Positions 24,528 to 33,150 of a stretch of 64,000 nucleotides of DNA are shown in pieces. A model generated the notes under the pieces. It ran no database searches. It had not been told where the DNA came from and saw nothing but the letters and a program-made list of their open reading frames with translations. The stretch is from NCBI GenBank assembly GCA_965222445.1, contig CBDCTY010000002.1, forward strand, positions 3,100,001-3,164,000, given 5' to 3'. This DNA comes from GCA-958296115 sp965222445 (GTDB taxonomy: Bacteria; Chloroflexota; Dehalococcoidia; Lucifugimonadales; CAJWER01). A program made the translations under genes and the position numbers. The first letter of the stretch is position 1, and each line of letters opens with the position of its first letter.

Positions 24528-26042
24528 GTGGGCACGAAATCGTACGCAGGAAAGGTGAACGCGCCGGAGTTTCCGGCGGGGCTGGACTGGCTCAATACCG
24601 AGCGGCCGGTGACGCTGGCGGAGCTTCGGGGGAAGCTGGTAATACTGGACTTCTGGACATACTGCTGAGTCAACTGCATGCACGTATTTCCGCAGTTGCG
24701 GAAACTGGAACAGAAGTTCAGCAGCGAGTTGGCCGTGGTGGGCGTCCACTCGGCCAAGTTCGACGCGGAAAAGGCGACTCAGAACGTCCGCCAGGCGATC
24801 CTCAGGTACGAGATCGAGCATCCAGTGGTCAACGACGGCGGCTTCGAGGTGTGGCGGCAGTACACCGTGCGGGCCTGGCCGACCCTGATGTTCGTCGACC
24901 CGGCCGGCAAGGTGATCGGCAAGCACGAGGGCGAGATCCAGTACGACGCGTTCGACCGGCTGATCGGCGAGATGGTCGCCGAGTTCGACGCGGAGGGCGG
25001 GATCGACCGGCGGCCCGTCCACTTCGTCACTGAGCGCGAGAAGGAGACGGCGCGACCTCTATCCTTCCCAGGCAAGGTGCTGGCTGACGCCGAAAGGGAC
25101 CGGCTCTTCATCGCGGACTCCAATCACAACAGGGTCGTGGTCGCGGCGCTGGGAGGACGTGTGACCGCAATTGTCGGCGGGACGGACGCCGGGCTCGTCG
25201 ACGGGACGTTCGAGGAGGCGCGGTTCGACGACCCACAGGGCATGGCGCTGGATGGCGACACTCTCTATGTGGCGGACGCGAAGAATCACGCCATTCGTAT
25301 GGTGGATCTAGCTAACCACAACGTAAAAACCATAGCTGGCACCGGTAGCCAGGCTATGGTTTTCCATCGCGGAGGCGACGGCCCTACGACGGACCTGAAC
25401 TCCCCGTGGGACCTGGAGCTTCACGACGGAACTCTGTACATCGCCATGGCCGGGTTCCACCAGCTGTGGCGAATGGAGCTCGAAACCGGCAGCGTACGCC
25501 CCCACTCAGGAAGCGGCCGTGAGGGCATCGTCAACGGTCAGCAGGCATCCGCGCAATTGGCCCAGCCGAACGGCGTCACAAGCGACGGCGTGAGGCTCTA
25601 CTTCGCAGACAGCGAGACGAGCGCGGTGAGGACGTCGGACTTCGACCCCGACGGCAGCGTCGGCACCATAGTCGGTGAGGACCTCTTCACCTTCGGCGAC
25701 CGGGACGGCTTCGAGGACGACGTGAGATTGCAGCACGTCCAGGGCATCGACTTCCACGACGGCTCCCTATACATAGCGGACACATACAACAACAAGGTGA
25801 AGATGATCGACCCCCTGCAGCGCGAATCCAGGCGATACCTGGGAAGCGGGACTCCCGGTCACCGGGACGGCCCGGCGGTGATAGCCGAGTTTCACGAGCC
25901 CTGCGGCGTGAGCGTGGCAGACGGCCTCATGTTCGTCGCGGACACAAACAACCATGCCGTGCGGGTGGCGAACATGAAGACCATGGAGGTGACAACGCTG
26001 GAGTTAGACTGGGGGGACTTCGAGGAGGGGATGCCCGCATGA
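24528..26042 (+). CDS. Thioredoxin-fold/NHL-repeat protein, candidate selenoprotein (in-frame TGA at codon 47)
   Basis: GTG at 24528 with GGGAGG 8 bases before. Residues 1-150 are a TlpA-like thioredoxin domain of the NHLRC2 type, whose active site normally reads FWTYCCINCMH. Here codons 42-52 read F-W-T-Y-C-TGA-V-N-C-M-H: TGA (24666-24668) stands exactly at the first cysteine of the CxxC. Translation continues in the same frame without interruption to 26042 with fully conserved sequence (VVGVHSAKFD, VWRQYTVRAWPTLMFVDP), then six NHL blades (FIADSNHNRVV, LYVADAKNHAIR, LYIADTYNNKVK, FVADTNNHAVR and two weaker). A hairpin starts 2 bases after the TGA. The simplest reading is selenocysteine at 47 in a UxxC redox centre; a nonsense mutation is the alternative. 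The stop overlaps the next start (ATGA). Confidence 0.75.
24666..24698 (+). promoter_or_regulatory. Candidate bacterial SECIS element
   Basis: UGA at 24666-24668, then CAACTGC (24671-24677) pairing perfectly with GCAGTTG (24692-24698). Within the 14-base loop an AT/AT pair leaves apical loop GCACGT, beginning with G, and a 3' TTCC bulge. SelB-recognised elements have a G in the apical loop and a bulged U. The apical loop lies closer to the UGA than in E. coli fdhF. The stem could arise by chance; 7 perfect pairs at this location is suggestive. Confidence 0.5.
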
Positions 26043-28081
26043 CGAACCGACTGGCCAAGGAGACGAGCCCCTACCTGCTCCAGCACGCCCACAATCCTGT
26101 GGACTGGTACCCGTGGGGCGACGAGGCCTTCCAGCGCGCCAAGGCGGAGGACAGGCCAGTCCTGCTGAGCGTCGGGTACTCCGCGTGTCACTGGTGCCAC
26201 GTGATGGAGCGTGAGTCATTCGAGGACCACGCCATCGCCCGGACCATGAACGAGAACTTCGTCAACATAAAGGTCGACCGGGAGGAGCGGCCCGACGTGG
26301 ACTCTATCTACATGGGCGCGGTCCAGGCGATGACAGGCCAGGGCGGCTGGCCGATGACCGTCTTCATGACCCCGGACGGCAAGCCCTTCTACGGCGGAAC
26401 GTACTTCCCTCCCGAGGACCGCGGGGGTTTGCCGGCGTTTCCCAGGGTGCTCGAAGCCATCGCGTCTGCGTACAGGCATAACCGGTCCCAGGTGGTCCAG
26501 ACGACCGAACAGCTGCTGACGCATATGCGCCAGATGTCGGCCGGGGTTCGCGGCCTGGAGCCTCTGACTGCGGACGTGATGAACCGCGCGTTCGCCCACC
26601 TCGCGGCCCAGTTCGACGGCAAGCACGGCGGATTCGGCCTTCAACCCAAGTTCCCCCAGCCCATGGTCTACGAGTTCCTGTTGCGGCAGCATCTCAGGAC
26701 GGGGGACCCCGAGCCGCTTGAGATGGTGGAGACGACGCTGGACCGGATGGCCATGGGCGGCATCTACGACCAGCTTCGGGGCGGCTTCCACCGGTACTCG
26801 ACCGACACGTTCTGGCTGGCGCCGCACTTCGAGAAAATGCTGTACGACAATGCGCTGCTCGCGCGCCTGTACCTCCACGCGTACCAGATGACAGGGAAGC
26901 CGCTCTACAGGCAGGTCGTAGAGGAGACGCTGGACTACGTGCTGGCCGAAATGACAGACGCACACGGCGGGTTCTACTCGGCGCAGGACGCCGACAGCGA
27001 GGGCGAGGAGGGCAAGTTCTTCGTCTGGCGCCCCGAGGCTGTCATCGCGCTCCTGGGCAAGGCGGACGGCGACGTAGTCAACCGGTACTTCGACGTGACC
27101 GTTGACGGCAACTTCGAGGGCATGAGCATCCTCAACGTCAAGTCGCCGGCGGCGGAGTTCGCCGCTTTTCAGGGTTTGAGCGAGGGCAAGCTCACCGCCC
27201 TGCTGGACAGGGCGCGGTCCCAGCTATTGGAGGCCCGCGAGGAGCGTGTGCGGCCCGGCCTGGACGACAAGGTGCTCACGTCGTGGAACGGCCTGATGCT
27301 GGCGGCGTTCGCGGAGGCCGGGATGGTATTGGCCCGGAGCGACTACACCGCGGTTGCCGCCCGGTGCGCCGCCTTCCTTCTCGGCAGCCTGCGGGACGAC
27401 GGCAGGCTGCTGCGGACCTACAAGGATGGCGAGGCGAAGCTGAAGGCATACCTGGAAGACTACGCCTACCTGGTCAACGGCCTGCTCCTGCTCCACGAGG
27501 CGACGTTCGAGGGCCGATGGCTACGGGAAGCAGTCGATTTGGGTCAGGACATGGTCGACCTGTTCTGGGACGAGGCTACGGGCCAGTTCTACGATACGGG
27601 CATAGACCACGAGGAGCTGGTGGTCAGGCCCCGCGACACCCAGGACAACGCCACTCCTTCGGGCAGCGCGATGGCCGCCGACGTTCTCCTAAGGCTGGCC
27701 GTCATCACCGGGAACGGCGACCTGGAGAGGCGGGCGGTGACATCGATGCGCTCGACCATGACGCTCATGTCGCAGTACCCGATGGGCGCGGGGCACTGGC
27801 TGTCCGCGCTGGACTTCTATCTCGCGACGGTCAAGGAGATAGCGATCATCGGGGATGAGGGCGACGGCGCTCACGCACTGGCGTCGGAGGTGTACAGGCA
27901 CTACCTGCCGAACAGGGTGCTGGTGGGGCTAAGGGTCGACGACGATGCGACGGCCGCGCTGCCGCTGTTGAAGGACCGGAGCCGGATCGAAGGTCGGGCC
28001 ACGGCGTACGTGTGCCGCAACTACACGTGTGATCTGCCGGTCAACGAGCCGGAGGCGCTGGCCAGGCAACTGGCTGTCTAG
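26039..28081 (+). CDS. Thioredoxin-domain protein of the YyaL/SPATA20 family (DUF255)
   Basis: 680 residues. Opens with the diagnostic NRLAKETSPYLLQHAHNPVDWYPWGDEAF; thioredoxin-like CxxC in GYSACHWCHVMERESFED; then DREERPDVDSIYM and GGWPMTVFMTPDGKPFYGGTYFP. The rest is an (alpha/alpha)6 barrel like N-acylglucosamine epimerases (GGIYDQLRGGFHRYSTD, DNALLARLYLHAY, KVLTSWNGLMLAAFAEA). Molecular function is not established. It overlaps the preceding thioredoxin/NHL gene by 4 bases, so the two redox proteins are probably made together. Confidence 0.93.
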   Translation: MTNRLAKETSPYLLQHAHNPVDWYPWGDEAFQRAKAEDRPVLLSVGYSACHWCHVMERESFEDHAIARTMNENFVNIKVDREERPDVDSIYMGAVQAMTGQGGWPMTVFMTPDGKPFYGGTYFPPEDRGGLPAFPRVLEAIASAYRHNRSQVVQTTEQLLTHMRQMSAGVRGLEPLTADVMNRAFAHLAAQFDGKHGGFGLQPKFPQPMVYEFLLRQHLRTGDPEPLEMVETTLDRMAMGGIYDQLRGGFHRYSTDTFWLAPHFEKMLYDNALLARLYLHAYQMTGKPLYRQVVEETLDYVLAEMTDAHGGFYSAQDADSEGEEGKFFVWRPEAVIALLGKADGDVVNRYFDVTVDGNFEGMSILNVKSPAAEFAAFQGLSEGKLTALLDRARSQLLEAREERVRPGLDDKVLTSWNGLMLAAFAEAGMVLARSDYTAVAARCAAFLLGSLRDDGRLLRTYKDGEAKLKAYLEDYAYLVNGLLLLHEATFEGRWLREAVDLGQDMVDLFWDEATGQFYDTGIDHEELVVRPRDTQDNATPSGSAMAADVLLRLAVITGNGDLERRAVTSMRSTMTLMSQYPMGAGHWLSALDFYLATVKEIAIIGDEGDGAHALASEVYRHYLPNRVLVGLRVDDDATAALPLLKDRSRIEGRATAYVCRNYTCDLPVNEPEALARQLAV

Positions 28082-28099
28082 GCGAAAGAGGGACCTGCG

Positions 28100-28702
28100 A
28101 TGGAAGCGAATCCGCTGATCGGGGCATGGCGGCTGGTCACATACGAGGGCCACACCGGCGACGACGTTGTATACCCGCTGGGAGAGGACGCGACCGGGTA
28201 CATCATGTACACACCCGACGGCTACATGTCGGTAACGATGATGGCGGCGGGCCGGACGAATTTCGCGGGTGGGGACATGTTCTCGGGCACCGACGAGGAG
28301 AAGTTCGCGGCGGCCGGCTCATACGTGTCCTATTGCGGGAGGTACGAATTCCAGGGCGACCGCGTCATCCACAAGATAGAGGCGGCGTTCTTCCCGAACC
28401 GGGTCGGGACGGAGCAGGTGAGGTTCGTGGAGCTGGACGGCGACACGCTGACGCTGACCACGCCGCCGATGGTGCTGGCCGGGGTGCTGAGAACGGGGCG
28501 CATCGTCTGGCGGAGGGCAGAGACGGCATCCGCGTGGGAACCTGGCTCCCTCCGCCAGGTCGAGGCCGCCCGTCTTCGGGACGATGTCGGCCTGTCCTAC
28601 CGGGAGATCGGCATCCAGCTGGGCGGGATCTCGCGCCAGCGGGCCGAACAGCTTGTGCGACTCGGGCGACGCTTCCGCCAGCCGACCGCCGCCGTTGAGT
28701 GA
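28100..28702 (+). CDS. Lipocalin-like domain fused to a C-terminal HTH
   Basis: 200 residues. Residues 1-145 match the lipocalin-like family typified by N-terminal LIGAWRLVTYE and GYIMYTPDGYMSVTMM, with YCGRYEFQGDRVIHKIE in the middle. Residues 155-195 (AARLRDDVGLSYREIGIQLGGISRQRAEQLVRLGRR) form a sigma-region-4-like helix-turn-helix. The family usually ends after the barrel. RBS AGAGGGACC precedes the ATG. The last bases overlap the TTG start of the next gene. Confidence 0.75.
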   Translation: MEANPLIGAWRLVTYEGHTGDDVVYPLGEDATGYIMYTPDGYMSVTMMAAGRTNFAGGDMFSGTDEEKFAAAGSYVSYCGRYEFQGDRVIHKIEAAFFPNRVGTEQVRFVELDGDTLTLTTPPMVLAGVLRTGRIVWRRAETASAWEPGSLRQVEAARLRDDVGLSYREIGIQLGGISRQRAEQLVRLGRRFRQPTAAVE

Positions 28703-29648
28703 TCGAGGGTTCGCCGCGGCAGTGGTGGGGGCCGGCCTTATGGGGCACGGCATAGCGCACGTGCTGGCGCAGCGAGCGGACTCGGTGACGATGTACGACG
28801 TGTCGCACGAGGCGCTGGAGCTGGCGGAAGTCCGGATTCGGGATACGCTCGAGTGCATGGTGGAGCACGGTATCGTCGATCGGACAGAGGCTGACGGGAC
28901 CTTAGGACGCATCCGCGGGACGACCGACCTTGCCGAAGCCGTCGACGAGGCCGAGGTGGTCGTCGAGGCATCGCCCGAGGACATTGAGCTGAAACGACGG
29001 CTCTTCACCGATCTTGAGCGGCTGACCGGGTCTGACACGATCCTGGCGTCCAACACGTCGGGGATGTCCATCGGGGACATGACGGGCCATCTCGCACATC
29101 AGGAACGGGTCGTCGGGTCGCACTTTTTCCTTCCGGCGCAGGTCATACCGTTGGTAGAGGTGTCGCGTGGTCCCTGCACGACCGACGAGACCATGGAGAG
29201 GACGATTGATCTCTGGCGTTCGTGTGGCAAGCGACCCATCCGAATCGAGAAGGACATTCATGGCTACGTAGCCAACCGGCTGCAGGCCGCTCTAGTTCGA
29301 GAGGCGACCCATCTCGTTTCGGAAGGCGTTGCGAGCGCCGAAGACATCGACCTGGCGGTGCAGACGAGCTTTGGGCTGCGGTTCATGGTGTCCGGCCCTC
29401 TGGAGCAGCGGGACCTTGGCGGTCTCGACCTGCACGTCGCGCTGGCAGGAGGACTATGGCCGCATCTGAGTACGTCTGACGGGCCATTCCCCTATGTGGT
29501 CGACATGGTGGAGCGGGGCGAGCTGGGGCTGAAGTCCGGCAGGGGGTTCTTCGACTGGAGCGGCCGCGACCCGGAGGACGTTCGGCGAGAACGGACGGCT
29601 CAGATGATCGACGTGATGTCGAGGCTCGACATGTGGCCCGGGTCGTAG
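28695..29648 (+). CDS. 3-hydroxyacyl-CoA dehydrogenase, NAD-binding
   Basis: 317 residues. Rossmann start AAAVVGAGLMGHGIAHVLAQ, then VVVEASPEDIELKRRLF, ILASNTSGMSIGDM (the Ser/Asn substrate motif), VGSHFFLPAQVIPLVEV (catalytic His, with PAQ in place of the usual NPV/PPH), and the C-terminal domain ending GLKSGRGFFDW. Oxidises 3-hydroxyacyl-CoA; could also be a hydroxybutyryl-CoA dehydrogenase. Start chosen at TTG 28695, overlapping the previous gene, because the open frame further upstream runs within that gene. Confidence 0.88.
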   Translation: MSDRGFAAAVVGAGLMGHGIAHVLAQRADSVTMYDVSHEALELAEVRIRDTLECMVEHGIVDRTEADGTLGRIRGTTDLAEAVDEAEVVVEASPEDIELKRRLFTDLERLTGSDTILASNTSGMSIGDMTGHLAHQERVVGSHFFLPAQVIPLVEVSRGPCTTDETMERTIDLWRSCGKRPIRIEKDIHGYVANRLQAALVREATHLVSEGVASAEDIDLAVQTSFGLRFMVSGPLEQRDLGGLDLHVALAGGLWPHLSTSDGPFPYVVDMVERGELGLKSGRGFFDWSGRDPEDVRRERTAQMIDVMSRLDMWPGS

Positions 29649-29886
29649 GGAGTGGGGAGCGCGAAGTCAGTAAGACGATTGAGGCGCCTCCCTGCGACCC
29701 CGCCGAGGCAGCTGGCTGTCAAGTAGCCAGGCTAGATTTTTGGCTACACGGCGTGAGGGCTAGGCTGCACATCTTGTCATGCCGAGAGCGAATCTGCAGT
29801 GCGTCATCTCGGATGCCGCCGCCACGCTTCCATCCCGGCTGTCGCTACCTCACTCCATTTGGCCTTGCGATAGGGAAGGAACGTCA

Positions 29887-30234
29887 TTACAGACGGGCAT
29901 GCATCGGCTGGAGGCTTCTCTCAAAGGGGTTGAAGACCAGCCCAAGCTCCTCGAGCGTTACCACTCCTAACAGAGCCCCGTCCCGGGATTCGCCGAGTAT
30001 CACCGGCGTGTGACCATCACCTTGCGGAAGCTCGATCCGGCACTCCGATATCGCGCGGCTGATAGTAGTGCCGTCGGCCAAGGTAAAGTTCATCTCCCTC
30101 TTCGGCTCCAGCCCCAACGACTTCCACACGCGCTCGGGCAGCAACGTATAGCCTGCCCCGCTGTCCACCAAGAACCTAACCCGTTCTTCCGTACCGCCGT
30201 TGCTGACCTTCCCATCAATGTAGGTAATGCCCAT
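29887..30234 (-). CDS. Retroviral-type aspartic protease domain protein
   Basis: 115 residues; the catalytic triad segment is FLVDSGAGYTLLP near residue 25 (D-S/T-G-A), with hydrophobic hairpin ITYIDGKVSNGG before it and VILGESRDGALLGVVTLEELGLVFNP, corresponding to the ILG/hydrophobic-hydrophobic-G motif, near the end. Acts presumably as a homodimer, as single-domain clan AA proteases do. ATG with GGGGA upstream and a TATAAT (minus strand, 30260-30255) 20 bases further up. The 238 bases between it and the preceding gene hold nothing I recognise. Confidence 0.82.
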   Translation of the reverse strand: MGITYIDGKVSNGGTEERVRFLVDSGAGYTLLPERVWKSLGLEPKREMNFTLADGTTISRAISECRIELPQGDGHTPVILGESRDGALLGVVTLEELGLVFNPFERSLQPMHARL

Positions 30235-30322
30235 TGACTCCCCTTCGACACGCGATTATACAGCGTATGCACCGCGGCTGACCCTATATTCCGGCTCAAG
30301 GCCGAACCCGACCTGCGGCCCC

Positions 30323-31594
30323 CTAGAGACCGAAGGCGTCGTTGATTTCCTGCTGGTAGGCGTTGGTGCGGTCCGCGGCAACGTCGGCGAATGAGACGGG
30401 CTCGTTGATCGCGCCAGACTCCAGGAAGGCATAGGTCAAGGCCACCGCGTCCAGCCCAAGCTGTCCCGTCACCTCGGGCTCGCGACCGGTGCGGACGGCC
30501 TCAGCGAAGTCCTCCAACTCCAGGGCGATGATCTTGGCGTCGATCTCCGGGAACCCGATGTCGTAGGAGGACATCCTGCGGGCCCCGTCGAAGATCTGGG
30601 CCGTCATGTCATCCAGCTTGAAGTCCGGGACTAGGCCCAGGAGGTGGGACTCGGGGATGGGCTCTTCCGCGTCGATTCGCGTGATCCCGGAGGGGCGTCC
30701 CGAGCGGCTTCCGCCCAGCTTGATGGACCCGTCGTCGCAGTAGATGATGCTCGCGCCCGTGCCCTCGCCGGGGGCCGCGATGGTGCTCAGGAAGTTCGCG
30801 ATGGCTCCCGACTCGAACCTGACGACGCCGGAAGCCATGTCTTCGGATGTGCACTCTACTGCGCCGGCCCTCTCGATCTCCATCGGCTCGCGGTGGGCGT
30901 AGAAGGGCTTCATCTGCGCACCTTCGGGGTCGGTGACGAGCCTGATCTCCTCCCACAGGTGGGTCTCGGCGTACACGCGCTCCACCGGTCCCATGAAGTA
31001 GAGGAGCAGGTCGGCGTTGTGCACGGCGTAGTCGAGCATGTACCCGCCGGCGGTCTTGATATGGCGCCAGGCGGTGCCATGAGGCATTAGGCGCGTACCG
31101 CGGGCGGCCATGTCGAGGAAGAGCCGCTGCCTGCCGAGCACCTGGGCGTCGAGTATCGCCTTGTTCAGCCGGTTCAGCGGGTCGCGACGGTAGTTCTCGG
31201 AGACCGACAGGACGATGTTGCCCCGCTCCGCGGCCTCCATCATCCTCATGCACGCCCTGACGGTGATGCCCATGGGCTTCTCGGTGGCAACGTGAACGCC
31301 CGCCTCAGCCGCCTGCACGGCTATGGTGTGGTGCTGGCCCGCGGCGGTCACGATGTCCACGGCGTCGAGGCCCGGCTCCCCCGCGAGGAGTTCGTCGAAG
31401 CTCGTGTAGACGTTGGGCCGCTTGCCGAGTAGCCGCTCGGCCTCGGTTGCGACGTGGCTCGCGGCGGACTCGCTGACGTCGCAGACCGCCACGTAGTCGA
31501 ACGTGCCGTAGATGCGCTGGGACTCGGCCTGACCGTAGAGGTGGCGGAGGCCCATGCCGCCGCACCCCACCTGGGCGATTCGAATATCGGGCAT
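30323..31594 (-). CDS. Gfo/Idh/MocA family NAD(P)-dependent oxidoreductase
   Basis: 423 residues. Rossmann start RIAQVGCGGMGLRHLYGQ; DAVDIVTAAGQHHTIAVQAAEAGVHVATEKPMGIT carries the EKP motif with the catalytic Lys; the C-terminal domain begins near 130, with GGYMLDYAVHNADLLLYFMG. Acts on a sugar or cyclitol-like substrate that cannot be named from sequence. AAAGGAGG ribosome-binding site before the ATG. Stands alone. Confidence 0.9.
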   Translation of the reverse strand: MPDIRIAQVGCGGMGLRHLYGQAESQRIYGTFDYVAVCDVSESAASHVATEAERLLGKRPNVYTSFDELLAGEPGLDAVDIVTAAGQHHTIAVQAAEAGVHVATEKPMGITVRACMRMMEAAERGNIVLSVSENYRRDPLNRLNKAILDAQVLGRQRLFLDMAARGTRLMPHGTAWRHIKTAGGYMLDYAVHNADLLLYFMGPVERVYAETHLWEEIRLVTDPEGAQMKPFYAHREPMEIERAGAVECTSEDMASGVVRFESGAIANFLSTIAAPGEGTGASIIYCDDGSIKLGGSRSGRPSGITRIDAEEPIPESHLLGLVPDFKLDDMTAQIFDGARRMSSYDIGFPEIDAKIIALELEDFAEAVRTGREPEVTGQLGLDAVALTYAFLESGAINEPVSFADVAADRTNAYQQEINDAFGL

Positions 31595-31728
31595 GTCGGT
31601 CCTCCTTTGCAGCCTATCGTCCCGACTCTAAAGTTCGTCGCATAAGGTAGATGGGCATCTTCGCAGTCGTCACCCTCACCCTAGCCCTCTCCCGTCCAGG
31701 GAAAGGGGACTCTCTGCTCGGCAGGACA

Positions 31729-32328
31729 CTAGCCGATGGTGCCCTTGGTGCTGGGGATGCCCGTGCGGCGCGGGTCCAGCGATAGGGCGGCTCGCGCGGC
31801 CCGCGCCAGGGCCTTGAAGACCGCCTCGGCCTTGTGGTGATTGCTCATGCCCGCCAGCACGCGGACGTGCAGGTTGAAGCGGCCCTCCAGGGCAAGTGTC
31901 TCCAGAAAGTGGTGCACCAACTGGGGCGACAGGTCGCCCAGGTCGGTCTCGGTCAGCTGCACATCGACCACAGCGTAGCCGCGTCCGCTGAAGTCCACCG
32001 CGACGAACGCCAGTGCCTCGTCGAGGGGGACGTAGGCATGGCCCGTCCGCACAATCCCCTTCCCGTCTCCCACGGCCTCGTTGAGCGCGCGGCCAAGCAC
32101 TATGGCCGTGTCCTCCACCAGGTGATGCCAGCCAACCTCGACGTCGCCCGTCGCCGACACTTCAAGGTCGATGAGCCCATGGCGCGATAGCTGGGCGAGC
32201 ATGTGGTTGAGCATCCCGTTGCCGGTGGCAATGTCGTACGTGCCTTCGCCGTCGATGTCTAGCACTACGGAGACCTGCGTCTCTCCCGTCTCGCGTGTCA
32301 GCTTCGCCGTCCTGTTGTCCAATTGCAC
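31729..32328 (-). CDS. hisB: Imidazoleglycerol-phosphate dehydratase
   Basis: 199 residues, single-function form (no phosphatase domain). Metal-binding HxxxH/HH motifs: LNHMLAQLSRHGLIDLEV, GWHHLVEDTAIVLGRAL, and SNHHKAEAVFKALARA. Dehydrates IGP in histidine synthesis. Starts at GTG 32328. Separated from the other his genes by the GMC locus and a minisatellite, about 3 kb away on the same strand. A CCCTCACCCTAGCCCTCTCCC repeat lies just downstream (31671-31691). Confidence 0.95.
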   Translation of the reverse strand: MQLDNRTAKLTRETGETQVSVVLDIDGEGTYDIATGNGMLNHMLAQLSRHGLIDLEVSATGDVEVGWHHLVEDTAIVLGRALNEAVGDGKGIVRTGHAYVPLDEALAFVAVDFSGRGYAVVDVQLTETDLGDLSPQLVHHFLETLALEGRFNLHVRVLAGMSNHHKAEAVFKALARAARAALSLDPRRTGIPSTKGTIG

Positions 32329-32481
32329 CTCTCGAATTCTTGGTGTTCAATGTTGATGGGACACTGGCCAGTGAGCCGCTGTCGGGAGCAACATTCCCCT
32401 CATCCCTTCGGCAGGCTCCAACCTTCTCCCACAAGGGAAGAAGGGGCAAGAAGCCTTCCCAGACCCGGGCCTGAACATGTT

Positions 32482-32952
32482 CTAGGCGTCGCGCCAGATC
32501 TTGCCCCGCTCACTGACCTTCTCGACCATGCTCGGGTCGAATGGATCCAGATCAAAGCCCAGGGGCTGCGGCGGGCGCGCCTCAAGGCCCAGCAGCTCGA
32601 TGATCGTGCGGTTTGAATAGTAGCCCGCATAGGTATGCCTGACCAGCATCGCGAAGAACTGGGGACTTTCGGCTTCGACTGTCCTTAGCAGCTGGACCCT
32701 CTGATCCTCTTCAAGGTCAGCAAAGGCCGCGGAGTGCGTACGGCGGCTCGCCGATTCGATCTCCGCCAAGCCGTCCCGGAAGACCCGATCGAGGCCTGGG
32801 TCGGACGCGGCTACCGTGTCGACGTGCCGGGCTACGCCTAGCTCGCCTGCGCCCGGGAAGCCGTCGCGGGCCGGTACTATCTGGTCCAGCACCTCCGCCG
32901 CCAGAGCCACCTGCTCTTCGGAAAAGGACCTCGTCGTCTCGCCTTCAGTCAT
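32482..32952 (-). CDS. Gluconate 2-dehydrogenase subunit 3-like protein
   Basis: 156 residues: FSEEQVALAAEVLDQIVPARDGFPGAGELGVARHVD, then LEEDQRVQLLRTVEAESPQFFAMLVRHTYAGYYSN, the pattern of the small subunit of membrane gluconate/other GMC dehydrogenases. Downstream of the GMC flavoprotein on the same strand, matching the usual pairing, though a 200-base repeat-bearing spacer lies between. No twin-arginine signal is visible in this copy. Confidence 0.8.
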   Translation of the reverse strand: MTEGETTRSFSEEQVALAAEVLDQIVPARDGFPGAGELGVARHVDTVAASDPGLDRVFRDGLAEIESASRRTHSAAFADLEEDQRVQLLRTVEAESPQFFAMLVRHTYAGYYSNRTIIELLGLEARPPQPLGFDLDPFDPSMVEKVSERGKIWRDA

Positions 32953-32975
32953 TCGCCCCTCCTCGTGCGTCCCCT

Positions 32976-33110
32976 ACCCGTAGTAGTCCGAAATCCTTGA
33001 AGTGGGGTTAGAGACGACTGACGTCCCACGACGGCAGGGCGGGTTTCAAACCCGCCCCTACCAAGCCGTCGCAGAGGACTGGATTCCCGCCTTCGCGGGA
33101 ATGACGAGTT
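32976..33110. repeat. GGGCGGGTTT palindrome repeat plus CATTCCCGC palindrome
   Basis: GGGCGGGTTT-CAAACCCGCCC near 33037-33060 with the same left (AGTAGTCCGA..TCCTTGAAGTG) and right (CTACCAAGCCGTCG) flanks as at 16869-16994, followed at about 33082-33105 by GATTCCCGCCTTCGCGGGAATGACG. It separates the GMC gene from its small subunit. Confidence 0.75.
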
Positions 33111-33150
33111 TACAGCGTAGTCACAAAGAATTGGCATTAGATGTTTAAGA

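Noticed and set aside
24666..24668. TGA as a simple stop or pseudogene mark
   Set aside because: Not excluded, but less likely than recoding: the codon is exactly the catalytic Cys, there is no other lesion, and a hairpin follows. Kept as the alternative.
24120..25022. Minus-strand frame of 300 codons
   Set aside because: Shadow of the thioredoxin/NHL gene extended into palindromes (VIPAEAGIQ peptides); not a gene.
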